64,000 nucleotides of DNA from Rhizobium sp. RM (GTDB lineage Bacteria > Pseudomonadota > Alphaproteobacteria > Rhizobiales > Rhizobiaceae): the NCBI RefSeq assembly GCF_013390595.1, contig NZ_JACAWV010000008.1:248001-312000 (forward strand), given 5' to 3'. The notes under the pieces were generated by a model. That model was given only the letters and a program-made list of their open reading frames with translations. It was not told the DNA's origin and ran no database searches. The position numbers and the translations under genes were made by a program. Of this stretch, positions 9,251-17,558 are shown piece after piece. Every line of letters starts with the position of its first letter. Within the stretch, counting starts at the first letter, position 1.

Positions 9251-10804
9251 TCAATAGGTCGATAATTTTGCCATCGCCTTTTTCTCGCGACGTCTTTGAA
9301 CGGAGGAGGGGATGTTCATCGCTTCACGGTATTTTGCAACCGTGCGGCGTGCGAGGTCGATGCCGCTGCTTTTCAGATTATCGACAATATCATCGTCGGA
9401 TAGAACGGCATCCGCCGCCTCCTGAGCGATCATCGTCTTGATACGATGGCGGACCGCTTCTGCGGAATGGCTGTCGCCACCCTCGACGGAGCTGATCGAC
9501 ACGCTGAAGAAATATTTCAGCTCGAAAACCCCGCGTGGTGTCAGCATGTACTTCTTGGACGTGACGCGGCTGACGGTGGATTCGTGCATCTTGATCGCAT
9601 CGGCAACGGTCTTGAGGTTCAACGGCCGCAGATGGCCAACCCCATTGACCAGGAACGCATCCTGCTGGCGCACGATTTCCGTGGCGACTTTCATGATTGT
9701 CTTGGCGCGTTGATCGAGGCTTCGCGTCAGCCAGTGCGCGGTCTGCATGCACTCCGACAGGAAATCCTGATCCTCGCCTTCGCGTGTCTTGTGTTTCGAG
9801 ATTTCGGCAAAATAGGTCTGGTTGATCAGCACCCTTGGCAGGGTATCGGGATTGATCTCCACCAGCCAACCACCTTCGGACGACGGGCGCACGATGATGT
9901 CGGGCACGATCGTTTCGGAAACAGTCGACTCGAAACCGGCACCTGGCCGCGGGTTGAGCGTTCTGATCTCCGAGAGCATATCGAGGAGGTCTTCTTCATC
10001 CACGCCGCAAAGTTTTTTTAACGTCGCAAAGTCGCGTTTTGCCAGGAGTTCCAGGTTGTCGATGAAAGCCCGCATGGCCGGATCGAGCCGGTCTTTCTGG
10101 GCAAGCTGTATGGCCAGGCATTCGCTGAGTGAGCGCGCAAAAACACCAGGTGGGTCAAATCCCTGAAGTGCTTTCAGGACGTTTTCCGCTGCAGCCGTCG
10201 TCGTTCCCAGCCGCTCCGCTGTCTCCTGCACCGCATCGACGGCAATATAACCGGTCTCGTCGAGTTGGCCGATCAGTGCGTCCGCAATCAGGCGATCTTC
10301 GGCAGAGGTAATGGCGAAGGGTACTTGCTGGTTCAGATGGTCATGCAGGCTTGGTTTGGCAGCGACAAAATCGTCAAGATCGTAGCTTTCGCCAGCTTCC
10401 TGGCCCGGCATTGAGCGCCACTGGCTCAGAAGCTCCGGCGCATCGGCCTTTCGCGGTTCCGCGTCGTCAGGGAAGACGTTCTCGAAGCTGGTATCGAGCT
10501 GTTCACCGAGATTGGCGGCGCGATCCCCGTACCAGTCGTCCGAATCGGATGTGACTGAAGGCGTTGGCGCGCTGGAAAGATCGTCATCTCCATCGTTGAA
10601 GTTTGCTGCATTTTCAGGCGCAGTCGTGCCTAAATCGCTATCGTTTGCTGCAATTTCCAGCAGCGGGTTTCGCTCGACCTCTTGCGCGATAAACTGCGTC
10701 AGCTCGAAATGCGTCATTTGAAGCAGCTGGATCGACTGCATCAATTGAGGTGTCATTACGAGGGACTGGTTTTGACGCAGCAAAAGGCTGGCAGACAATG
10801 CCAT
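9251..10804 (-). CDS. rpoN: RNA polymerase sigma-54 factor
   Basis: A 517-residue RpoN. Region I is the Q/L-rich N-terminus (LLLRQNQSLVMTPQLMQSIQLLQM) that interacts with enhancer-binding ATPases. An acidic region II follows, then the core-binding and HTH parts. The RpoN box ARRTVAKYRE at about 485-494 recognises the -24 element. Sigma-54 directs nitrogen, dicarboxylate and other activator-dependent genes. It lies between lptB and hpf with 153-base and 233-base gaps, so it may have its own promoter. A GG-N10-GC motif lies in the upstream gap, but on the opposite strand. Confidence 0.98.
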   Translation of the reverse strand: MALSASLLLRQNQSLVMTPQLMQSIQLLQMTHFELTQFIAQEVERNPLLEIAANDSDLGTTAPENAANFNDGDDDLSSAPTPSVTSDSDDWYGDRAANLGEQLDTSFENVFPDDAEPRKADAPELLSQWRSMPGQEAGESYDLDDFVAAKPSLHDHLNQQVPFAITSAEDRLIADALIGQLDETGYIAVDAVQETAERLGTTTAAAENVLKALQGFDPPGVFARSLSECLAIQLAQKDRLDPAMRAFIDNLELLAKRDFATLKKLCGVDEEDLLDMLSEIRTLNPRPGAGFESTVSETIVPDIIVRPSSEGGWLVEINPDTLPRVLINQTYFAEISKHKTREGEDQDFLSECMQTAHWLTRSLDQRAKTIMKVATEIVRQQDAFLVNGVGHLRPLNLKTVADAIKMHESTVSRVTSKKYMLTPRGVFELKYFFSVSISSVEGGDSHSAEAVRHRIKTMIAQEAADAVLSDDDIVDNLKSSGIDLARRTVAKYREAMNIPSSVQRRREKKAMAKLSTY

Positions 10805-10876
10805 GGCGGACGCGAAACTCCCCTTACAGCTTCTTCACAGCCTCATTTTCCAGAAAATTCACGGAGACAATGAAAC

Positions 10877-10893
10877 TTGGCCCAAAAATTGCT
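10877..10893 (+). promoter_or_regulatory. Sigma-54-like -24/-12 motif, antisense orientation
   Basis: TTGGCCC-AAAAA-TTGCT: GG at 10879-10880 and GC at 10891-10892 are exactly 10 bases apart, with one departure from the TTGGCAC-N5-TTGCT pattern. It sits between rpoN and lptB but points plus, away from rpoN and antisense to lptB. It could be chance. Confidence 0.3.
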
Positions 10894-10957
10894 TTTTTAT
10901 CTCATTTGGTCAAGCGTCAGAGTGGGGGCGAGGTGAAGAATCTTTCGCGTCCAGCCG

Positions 10958-11767
10958 TCAAAGGCTAAAATTATTGCCGAGATAGAGGCGGCGTACATCG
11001 GGATTATTGACGATGTCATCCGCACGGCCATGAGTCAGCACTTCGCCCGCATGAATAATGTAGGCACGGTCGATCAGGCCAAGCGTTTCTCTCACGTTAT
11101 GGTCTGTAATCAGAACGCCGATCCCACGGGCAGTCAAGTGCCTGACAAGATTCTGAATATCGCTGACGGAGATTGGATCAACGCCGGCGAAAGGCTCATC
11201 GAGCAGCATGAAGGTTGGGTCGGTCGCAAGCGCGCGGGCAATTTCAAGACGACGGCGCTCACCGCCCGAAAGGGCAACGGCCGGAGACTTGCGCAACTGC
11301 GCGATGTGAAACTCTTCCAGCAACTCATCGAGCTTGTGGTTGCGTTTCTTGGCGTCCGGTTCATGCACCTCAAGAACGGCCTTGATGTTGTCTTCGACCG
11401 TCAGTCCGCGGAAAATCGACGCTTCCTGCGGCAGGTACCCTACACCGAGGCGGGAACGACGATACATCGGCATGGAGGTAACGTCGTTGCCGTTAATGGC
11501 GATCTTGCCCGTATCAACAGGTACGAGACCGGTAATCATATAAAAGCAGGTCGTCTTGCCGGCGCCGTTCGGGCCCAGCAAGCCCACGGCTTCGCCGCGG
11601 CGTACAACCAGCGAAACACCATTGACGACGCGTCGCGTATTATAGGTTTTCGTGAGGCCGTGCGCGATCAGCGTGCCTTCGTAGCGTGCCTTGTCAGCAC
11701 CAGACGCCGCTTCATCGGAGCGGCCCGGCGTGCCGCCGAACATATTTGAGAACGATGGTATCTTCAC
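10958..11767 (-). CDS. lptB: LPS export ABC transporter ATP-binding protein LptB
   Basis: A 269-residue ATPase of the LptB2FG complex, which powers lipopolysaccharide transport from the inner membrane to the cell surface. Walker A GPNGAGKTT (65-73), signature LSGGE (166-170) and Walker B FMLLDEP (D190) are intact, and H-loop TDHN is present. About 30 residues precede the usual LptB start. The chosen GTG at 11767 lies 9 bases after the lptA stop but has no clear ribosome site; an ATG 24 bases further in (11743) is possible. LptF and LptG are not in the window. Confidence 0.95.
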   Translation of the reverse strand: MKIPSFSNMFGGTPGRSDEAASGADKARYEGTLIAHGLTKTYNTRRVVNGVSLVVRRGEAVGLLGPNGAGKTTCFYMITGLVPVDTGKIAINGNDVTSMPMYRRSRLGVGYLPQEASIFRGLTVEDNIKAVLEVHEPDAKKRNHKLDELLEEFHIAQLRKSPAVALSGGERRRLEIARALATDPTFMLLDEPFAGVDPISVSDIQNLVRHLTARGIGVLITDHNVRETLGLIDRAYIIHAGEVLTHGRADDIVNNPDVRRLYLGNNFSL

Positions 11768-11776
11768 GAGGAAAGA

Positions 11777-12331
11777 CTACTGTTTCTTTTGCGACTTGGG
11801 GTCGAGCATGATTCGAACCGGGCCACCACAGCTTTCAAGCTTGGCCTGTCCCGTGTTCATCAGCACCGTCAGCTTGCAGCCGGTGAAGACATTGGTGCCT
11901 TCAGACAGAACGACCTGTTTGCCGGTCAGGATGAATGTCTGTGCCGCCATGTCGAACTCGCCGTGATCGGCGGTTGCTTTCTGGGTTCCGGATGTCAGGA
12001 AGACGTTGTTGTCGACGAAGATCTTTTCGATATTCGCGTCACCGCTCGTCAGCGACGAACCTTCACCCTTGTAGTTCACGGTCATCTTGCCGGACTGAAG
12101 GGTGGTCGTTCCCTGAACCACTTTCACATTGCCGGTGAAATAGGCCTTGCGCTCCTGATCCCGGATCTCGAGCTGGTCGCTTTCGATGGCGATCGGCTGG
12201 TCACCGGAAAGTTTGACGCCCTGCATGTTGCTGGTCGTGTTCTGCGCCAGCGCGGTGGAGGCGAAACAGACAGCGGCGATCGCAAGATAGGCCGACTTGC
12301 CGAGAAAAACGGGACGGGAAATGTGCATCAT
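11777..12331 (-). CDS. lptA: LPS transport periplasmic protein LptA (OstA-like)
   Basis: About 184 residues from the ATG at 12331, with a signal peptide (positively charged start, hydrophobic AYLAIAAVCF, then STALA-Q as likely cleavage site) and an OstA/LptA beta-jellyroll region (IAIESDQLEIRDQERKAYFTGNV, QGTTTLQSGKMTVNY). LptA forms the periplasmic bridge between LptC and LptD. The frame is open to 12451; an ATG at 12358 overlapping the lptC stop is a possible start, but 12331 gives a cleaner signal peptide. It lies between lptC and lptB, in transport-complex order. Confidence 0.93.
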   Translation of the reverse strand: MMHISRPVFLGKSAYLAIAAVCFASTALAQNTTSNMQGVKLSGDQPIAIESDQLEIRDQERKAYFTGNVKVVQGTTTLQSGKMTVNYKGEGSSLTSGDANIEKIFVDNNVFLTSGTQKATADHGEFDMAAQTFILTGKQVVLSEGTNVFTGCKLTVLMNTGQAKLESCGGPVRIMLDPKSQKKQ

Positions 12332-12344
12332 CTGGACCGGGCTC

Positions 12345-13073
12345 TCACTTGCCTTCATTCTTGATATTGGATGCAGCGATACGTGCGCGTACCTGCCCCG
12401 AAAAAGTGATTGTTTTGCCATTATCGGCGATATGAATCGATTGCGCAACAATGGAGCCGTCCTTTGTCTTAATGGAAACGGGCTCTTCGCTGCTCATTTT
12501 TCCGGCCTTCAGATCGACATCCGCAGACTGGAACTTTGCTTGTATGCCATTGCTGAGATTGATGTCAAAAGGTGCAGTCATCTTCAGCGAGTTTGTCGAA
12601 CGGTCGAAAATGCCTTCCTGTGCGATAACCTGTGCAATGCTGTCATTGACCGGCACTGCGGCAAGAACCTTTTCAAGCGTCATGAGATTGGGGTTTGCGA
12701 TGTCCTGAAGCGCGCGATCGGCATTCATGGAGTAGTCGATGCCCTGCTCGTTGCGGCCTGCAACAGCAGGTTTCTCCATCACGATCTTGCCGTCTTCAAT
12801 GCGAGCGCTTTCGAGCGAAACTTCGTCCGGGACCCAGGTTCTGACAAGCGAGACGCCAATGAATGCGAGCGAAACCACAATCGCGCTGACCGGTAGAATG
12901 ATCTTCAGACGCTTGACCAGCACGGAATGTTTGAGCGCACGTTCGTAGGCCGCGGCCTGACCGTTCGGCAATGAAAATGCGGGCGCTGGTTCGCGAAGTC
13001 TTTCAAGCATGTGAGTGGGTCCGGTCACTTCGTGCGCGCCATTCATGGTCCGCAGAGGAAGTTTTTTGTTCAT
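12345..13073 (-). CDS. lptC: LPS export periplasmic protein LptC
   Basis: About 242 residues from the ATG at 13073. After roughly 50 soluble residues there is one membrane helix (LKIILPVSAIVVSLAFIGVSLV) and a periplasmic LptC domain (DUF1239 type). LptC is bitopic, links the LptBFG transporter to LptA and starts the periplasmic bridge. Candidate starts are 13073 and 13046; neither has a clear ribosome site. It is the first gene of the lptC-lptA-lptB unit and is divergent from sppA across about 190 bases. Confidence 0.9.
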   Translation of the reverse strand: MNKKLPLRTMNGAHEVTGPTHMLERLREPAPAFSLPNGQAAAYERALKHSVLVKRLKIILPVSAIVVSLAFIGVSLVRTWVPDEVSLESARIEDGKIVMEKPAVAGRNEQGIDYSMNADRALQDIANPNLMTLEKVLAAVPVNDSIAQVIAQEGIFDRSTNSLKMTAPFDINLSNGIQAKFQSADVDLKAGKMSSEEPVSIKTKDGSIVAQSIHIADNGKTITFSGQVRARIAASNIKNEGK

Positions 13074-13259
13074 CCTGATGTGTTTGGCACGTGTGCCTTG
13101 CCCTGCCAATATGGTTTTTGTCTGGAAAGGTGCAAGAGATGCGCTAATTTTATGATTATTCGGTTTACGCATTGCTTCCTTGCAGCTTCACGCTAGAACC
13201 ACCACATTGCGCGTTGCATGCGGCATCGCTTGCTCAGGACCGCCGAGGCAGAGGTTTTC

Positions 13260-14213
13260 ATGGATCAGATGGCGATAGCGGATCGCAGGCAGTTGCGCCG
13301 AAAGCTTACATTCTGGCGGGTTGCTGCCGTTTTGCTGTTGATTGCAGGCCTCTTTGGACTTTACCGGGTTTTCTGGACAGCGCCGCAACAAAGCGAGCGC
13401 CCGCATATCGCCCGTGTCGAAATTTCCGGACTTATCCAGGACAATACCGAGCTTCTTGAGCGCCTCGCCAAAATCGAGAAAAGTGACAATGTGAAGGGGC
13501 TGATCGTTTCGATCTCGTCTCCGGGCGGCACGACCTATGGCGGTGAACGCATCTTCAAGGCACTTCGTGCTGTGGCTGAAAAGAAGCCGGTGGTTTCCGA
13601 TATCCGCACTCTGGCTGCTTCGGCAGGATACATGATTGCCGCGGCTGGCGACACGATCGTTGCGGGCGAAACCTCGATCACCGGCTCGATCGGCGTGATC
13701 TTTCAGTATCCGCAGCTCGGGCCGTTGATGGAAAAGCTCGGCGTCTCACTGCAGGAAATCAAGTCATCTCCGCTGAAAGCCGAACCGTCGCCGTTCCATG
13801 ACGCGCCCGAAGAGGCGAAGACCATGATAAGGGCCATGGTGACGGACAGCTACGACTGGTTTGTCAACCTTGTGGCGGATCGTCGCAAGCTTCCGAAAGA
13901 GACCGTTCTGGCACTGGCGGATGGATCGATCTACACGGGCAGGCAGGCGCTGGCCAACAAGCTGGTGGATGCTCTGGGTGGTGAAAAGGAAATCCGCGAC
14001 TATTTCCAGACACGCGATGTGGCAAAGGATTTGCCGATCGTCGAATGGCGCGCGCCGTCATCGAAATCGCCACTTTCGCTCTTCAGCATTGCCGGGATCG
14101 CAAGAATACTCGGATATGAGGATTTTCTACCGCTTGCAGGGGCTGGTCAGATCGGCGCGGACAAGTTGTTTCTTGACGGTCTCGTTTCGGTTTGGCAGGT
14201 TGAGCAAAATTAA
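13260..14213 (+). CDS. sppA: Signal peptide peptidase SppA (S49 family, short form)
   Basis: 317 residues, of the short 36-kDa type. One N-terminal membrane helix ([17 protein letters not shown], about 19-35) anchors a periplasmic S49 domain. The oxyanion-type ISSPGG motif is at 85-90. The Ser nucleophile is probably S121 (AASAGYMIA). K173 lies 52 residues later, the spacing of the Ser/Lys dyad in Bacillus SppA. It degrades cleaved signal peptides in the membrane. The frame starts at 13218, but the ATG at 13260 has GCAGAGG upstream. ihfB follows after 26 bases. Confidence 0.93.
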   Translation: MDQMAIADRRQLRRKLTFWRVAAVLLLIAGLFGLYRVFWTAPQQSERPHIARVEISGLIQDNTELLERLAKIEKSDNVKGLIVSISSPGGTTYGGERIFKALRAVAEKKPVVSDIRTLAASAGYMIAAAGDTIVAGETSITGSIGVIFQYPQLGPLMEKLGVSLQEIKSSPLKAEPSPFHDAPEEAKTMIRAMVTDSYDWFVNLVADRRKLPKETVLALADGSIYTGRQALANKLVDALGGEKEIRDYFQTRDVAKDLPIVEWRAPSSKSPLSLFSIAGIARILGYEDFLPLAGAGQIGADKLFLDGLVSVWQVEQN

Positions 14214-14239
14214 AAACCCAATTTTTTCAGGGGGCAACC

Positions 14240-14542
14240 GTGATAAAGTCTGAACTGGTGCAGATCGTTGCTGCGCGTAACCCGCACCTTTATCACCGCG
14301 ACGTCGAAAATATCGTCAACGCGGTGCTGGATGAAATCACGGATGCGCTGGCTGCAGGAAATCGTGTCGAGCTTCGCGGTTTCGGCGCATTTTCCGTGAA
14401 GAACCGACCTTCTCGCTCAGGCCGGAACCCACGTACGGGTGAATCGGTTTTTGTCGAAGAAAAGTGGGTGCCGTTTTTCAAGACCGGAAAGGAATTGCGT
14501 GAGCGCCTCAACCCCGGCATGGGTGATGAAGAGGACGATTGA
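14240..14542 (+). CDS. ihfB: Integration host factor subunit beta
   Basis: A 100-residue HU/IHF-fold DNA-bending protein. The start ([17 protein letters not shown]) and the beta-arm region [30 protein letters not shown] identify the IHF beta subunit. The start codon is GTG with CAGGGGG just upstream. IHF bends DNA at sigma-54 promoters and many others, which is relevant given rpoN nearby. The alpha subunit gene is not in the window. An acidic GDEEDD tail ends the protein. Confidence 0.96.
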   Translation: MIKSELVQIVAARNPHLYHRDVENIVNAVLDEITDALAAGNRVELRGFGAFSVKNRPSRSGRNPRTGESVFVEEKWVPFFKTGKELRERLNPGMGDEEDD

Positions 14543-14598
14543 TCCTCTCGGCCTTCAAGGTCGGACCCAGGCCCGCCCGCCAAGATGGAGTATTGCGG

Positions 14599-14931
14599 AT
14601 GTCGAAAAAACTCATCAACCTCATCATCCTGGTGCCGCTGGCAATTGTGCTGATTATTCTGTGCGTCGCCAATAGACAGTCGGCTACGCTTGCGCTCAAT
14701 CCGTTCAGACCTGAAGACAGCGTTCTTTCTTTTACTGCGCCGTTTTTCGTGTTCCTGTTCCTCGCGGTCATTTTCGGCGTTTTGCTGGGCTCGGCGGCGA
14801 CCTGGTTTTCCCAAGGGAAACATCGTAAGCGCGCCCGTGCCGAAGCAAGAGAGGCGGTGCGTTGGCATGATGAGGCAAACCGCCAGAAGGCCGCCGCAGC
14901 CGCGCAGGTTTCGCAACTCCCGGCAAAGTGA
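14599..14931 (+). CDS. LapA (DUF1049) domain membrane protein
   Basis: A 110-residue protein with two membrane helices (LINLIILVPLAIVLIILCVAN and TAPFFVFLFLAVIFGVLLGSAATW) and a basic, Ala-rich cytoplasmic tail that may form a short coiled coil. The NxxxVxLNPF-like loop between the helices is typical of LapA/YciS-type proteins, which in E. coli act with LapB in LPS quality control. No LapB is next to it here. The frame is open from 14539, but the ATG at 14599 has GGAG upstream. It follows ihfB by 56 bases. Confidence 0.85.
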   Translation: MSKKLINLIILVPLAIVLIILCVANRQSATLALNPFRPEDSVLSFTAPFFVFLFLAVIFGVLLGSAATWFSQGKHRKRARAEAREAVRWHDEANRQKAAAAAQVSQLPAK

Positions 14932-15024
14932 TATCGCAGACATTCGTGCGGTCTCTATGCGAGCGCCGCATGGAGTGGTATTTGCTGCCTGATAACGAGT
15001 TGGGCAGAAGCGGAAAGATTTCCA

Positions 15025-16158
15025 TTGAAGAAAAAAGACAGCCGGCCGGGCAGCAAGGTTCGTGCCGGGAGCGAAAAAAAACAGGCTTATTCTGCAAAGT
15101 CGCCAAGACGCCCGGAAACCGCGCCGAAAAAGCGTGAGCCCGACGCCGTAAGGAGCGCGCCAAAAGCTGCTGCCAAAGAAAAAGTTGCTGCGCCCCTTCC
15201 CGTAGAGCAGGTCCCGACCCGCGCGCTGAAGACCCGGATCGGCGATCTGCCGACGGAACAGGTTCCGATCATTCTGGAATCGAGCGGTGCAGGCGATTTC
15301 CATCTGATTGACAGCGGTAACGGGCTGAAGCTCGAACAATATGGCGATTACCGGATCGTTCGCCCGGAAGCGCAGGCCCTCTGGCGGCCGACGCTGCCAG
15401 AGCGCGTCTGGCAGAATGTCGACGCGGTGTTCACCGGCGATACCGATGAAGACGGGATGGGCCGCTGGCGTTTTCCCAAGGCAGCACTTGGTGAAACCTG
15501 GCCATTGTCGCTTCTCGGTGTTGATTTCCTTGGCCGTTTCACGGCGTTTCGTCATGTCGGTGTCTTCCCGGAGCAGATCGTGCACTGGGAATGGCTGAAA
15601 AACACGATCGAGACCGCTGATCGGCCGCTGAAGGTGCTCAATCTGTTTGGATACACTGGCGTTGCATCGCTGGTCGCGGCGGCTGCAGGTGCGGAAGTCA
15701 CCCATGTCGATGCCTCCAAGAAAGCAATTGGCTGGGCAAAGGAAAATCAGGCCCTGGCGCGACTGGAAGAGGCGCCGATCCGCTGGATCTGTGAAGATGC
15801 CATGAAGTTCATTCTGCGCGAGGAACGACGCGGCAATACCTACGACATTATTCTGACCGACCCGCCGAAGTTCGGCCGTGGCACGCATGGCGAGGTCTGG
15901 GAGCTTTTCGACCACTTGCCGCTGATGCTGGACGTGTGTCGGGACATTCTGTCGCCAAAGGCAGTCGGGCTTGTGCTGACCGCTTACTCCATTCGGGCCA
16001 GCTTCTATTCCATGCATGAATTGATGCGCGAAACGATGCGCGGTGCCGGTGGCGTGGTGGCCTCAGGCGAGCTTGTCATTCGCGAGGCCGGTCTTGATGG
16101 CAAGACGCATGGCCGGGCTCTTTCCACTTCACTTTTCAGCCGCTGGGTGCCGAAATGA
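15025..16158 (+). CDS. Class I SAM-dependent rRNA methyltransferase (RlmI/RlmK-like)
   Basis: About 377 residues. The first 60 or so are Lys/Pro/Ala-rich and probably disordered. The C-terminal half has a Rossmann methyltransferase domain: NLFGYTGVASLVAAAAGAEVTHVDAS (motif I and the acidic residue binding SAM) and the DPPKFGRG catalytic motif, as in 23S rRNA cytosine methyltransferases of the RlmI type. No PUA domain is obvious. The start is uncertain: a TTG at 15025 with GGAAAG 7 bases upstream. It overlaps the next methyltransferase gene by 4 bases (ATGA), so the two are translationally coupled. Confidence 0.85.
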   Translation: MKKKDSRPGSKVRAGSEKKQAYSAKSPRRPETAPKKREPDAVRSAPKAAAKEKVAAPLPVEQVPTRALKTRIGDLPTEQVPIILESSGAGDFHLIDSGNGLKLEQYGDYRIVRPEAQALWRPTLPERVWQNVDAVFTGDTDEDGMGRWRFPKAALGETWPLSLLGVDFLGRFTAFRHVGVFPEQIVHWEWLKNTIETADRPLKVLNLFGYTGVASLVAAAAGAEVTHVDASKKAIGWAKENQALARLEEAPIRWICEDAMKFILREERRGNTYDIILTDPPKFGRGTHGEVWELFDHLPLMLDVCRDILSPKAVGLVLTAYSIRASFYSMHELMRETMRGAGGVVASGELVIREAGLDGKTHGRALSTSLFSRWVPK

Positions 16159-17015
16159 CAAACGATATGCGCGAAAGCGGCGCGCGCCGCGTTGGGCAGG
16201 TCAAGGAAGTAACCAGCCTTGCCAACCCGATCGTCAAGGACATCAAGGCTCTTACCCAGAAGAAGGGGCGTGAAGAGACCGGCACCTTCATGGCGGAGGG
16301 GCTGAAACTGGTCATTGACGCCGTCGAACTGGGCTGGACGATCAAAACGCTGGTTTATGCCAAGGCTGCCAAGGGCAAGCCGCTGGTGGAGCAGGTTGCG
16401 GCAAAGACCGTGGCTTCCGGTGGCCTCGTGCTGGAAGTCAGCGAAAAGGTTATCTCGTCCATCACCCGACGCGACAATCCGCAGATGGTTGTTGGTATTT
16501 TCGAGCAGAAATGGAAGCCTCTCAGGGACATTCGCCCGCTTAAGGGTGAAACCTACATTGCGCTCGACCGGGTGCGCGATCCTGGTAATCTTGGCACCAT
16601 CATTCGTACCGCAGATGCCGCAGGTGCATCCGGCGTCATTCTGGTTGGCGATTGCACCGATCCGTTTTCACTGGAGACGGTCCGAGCCACCATGGGGTCT
16701 GTTTTTGCAATCCCGGTCGCACGAGCCAGCGTCGAGGAATTTCTGGCCTGGAAAAAAACGGCTGACGTCAGTGTCGTTGCGACCCATCTTGCCGGTTCGG
16801 TCGACTATCGGACCATCGATTACGCAAAAAAGCCGGTCGTGCTGTTGATGGGCAACGAACAATCCGGGCTGCCGCCGGAACTCGCCAGCAAGGCGGATCA
16901 GCTTGCGCGTATTCCCCAGCAGGGGCGCGCCGATAGCCTGAATTTGGCCATAGCGAGTGCTGTCATGCTTTTTGAGGCACGTCGCCATCTCCTAGAGCTT
17001 GCGCCGGTGAAATGA
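16155..17015 (+). CDS. TrmH/SpoU-family RNA 2'-O-methyltransferase
   Basis: 286 residues. An N-terminal RNA-binding domain of about 100 residues ([29 protein letters not shown]) precedes a SPOUT knotted domain. Its three motifs are [41 protein letters not shown] and [15 protein letters not shown]. Members ribose-methylate tRNA or 23S rRNA; the exact site cannot be told here. The start ATG overlaps the previous stop, and its own stop overlaps the lspA start, giving a three-gene coupled unit. Confidence 0.92.
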   Translation: MTNDMRESGARRVGQVKEVTSLANPIVKDIKALTQKKGREETGTFMAEGLKLVIDAVELGWTIKTLVYAKAAKGKPLVEQVAAKTVASGGLVLEVSEKVISSITRRDNPQMVVGIFEQKWKPLRDIRPLKGETYIALDRVRDPGNLGTIIRTADAAGASGVILVGDCTDPFSLETVRATMGSVFAIPVARASVEEFLAWKKTADVSVVATHLAGSVDYRTIDYAKKPVVLLMGNEQSGLPPELASKADQLARIPQQGRADSLNLAIASAVMLFEARRHLLELAPVK

Positions 17016-17503
17016 TGCAGAATACAGCCGTCTTTTCGAAAACCGTTCCCGCTGTCGCATTGATCGTCGCCGCGCTGGTACTCGATCAAGTCGTCAAGCT
17101 GCTGGTAGAAGCCTATCTGCCATTGCAGGAGATGGTGCCGGTGATGCCATTTCTGGCACTATACCGCACCTACAATCTCGGTGTTGCCTTCTCGATGCTG
17201 GCGGATATGGAGGGCTGGTTCATCGTTGGCATGCGCCTCGTCATCGTCTGTTTCGTCATCTGGATGTGGCGCAAGACGGAGCCGAACCGAACCTTCGCAC
17301 ATCTTGGTTTTGCTCTGATCATCGCGGGCGCGGCAGGAAACATTTTCGACCGTTTTCTGTATGGGCACGTGATCGATTATATCTTGTTCCACACGCAAAC
17401 CTGGTCTTTTGCCGTTTTCAATCTTGCTGACAGTTTCATAACGATCGGTGCGGGCTGCGTTATTCTGGACGAGTTTTTGCACGCGAGAGCGGCCAAAAAG
17501 TAA
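17012..17503 (+). CDS. lspA: Lipoprotein signal peptidase (signal peptidase II)
   Basis: A 163-residue inner-membrane aspartic protease with four predicted helices. It cleaves prolipoproteins after Lgt has added diacylglycerol. The catalytic aspartates are D122 (GHVIDYI) and D140 ([11 protein letters not shown]). NLGVAFS and [10 protein letters not shown] are also conserved. The start ATG overlaps the upstream stop codon. Its partner Lnt is encoded at 38136; Lgt is not in the window. Confidence 0.97.
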   Translation: MMQNTAVFSKTVPAVALIVAALVLDQVVKLLVEAYLPLQEMVPVMPFLALYRTYNLGVAFSMLADMEGWFIVGMRLVIVCFVIWMWRKTEPNRTFAHLGFALIIAGAAGNIFDRFLYGHVIDYILFHTQTWSFAVFNLADSFITIGAGCVILDEFLHARAAKK

Positions 17504-17558
17504 AATTTTAGAGTTTCGTCGAAAGATATCAAAACCGTTGCTGTGCTAGCGGTTTTGT

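Noticed and set aside
14293..16017. Minus-strand open frame of 574 codons across ihfB and the methyltransferase gene
   Set aside because: It overlaps three well-supported genes on the other strand and shows no recognisable domain.
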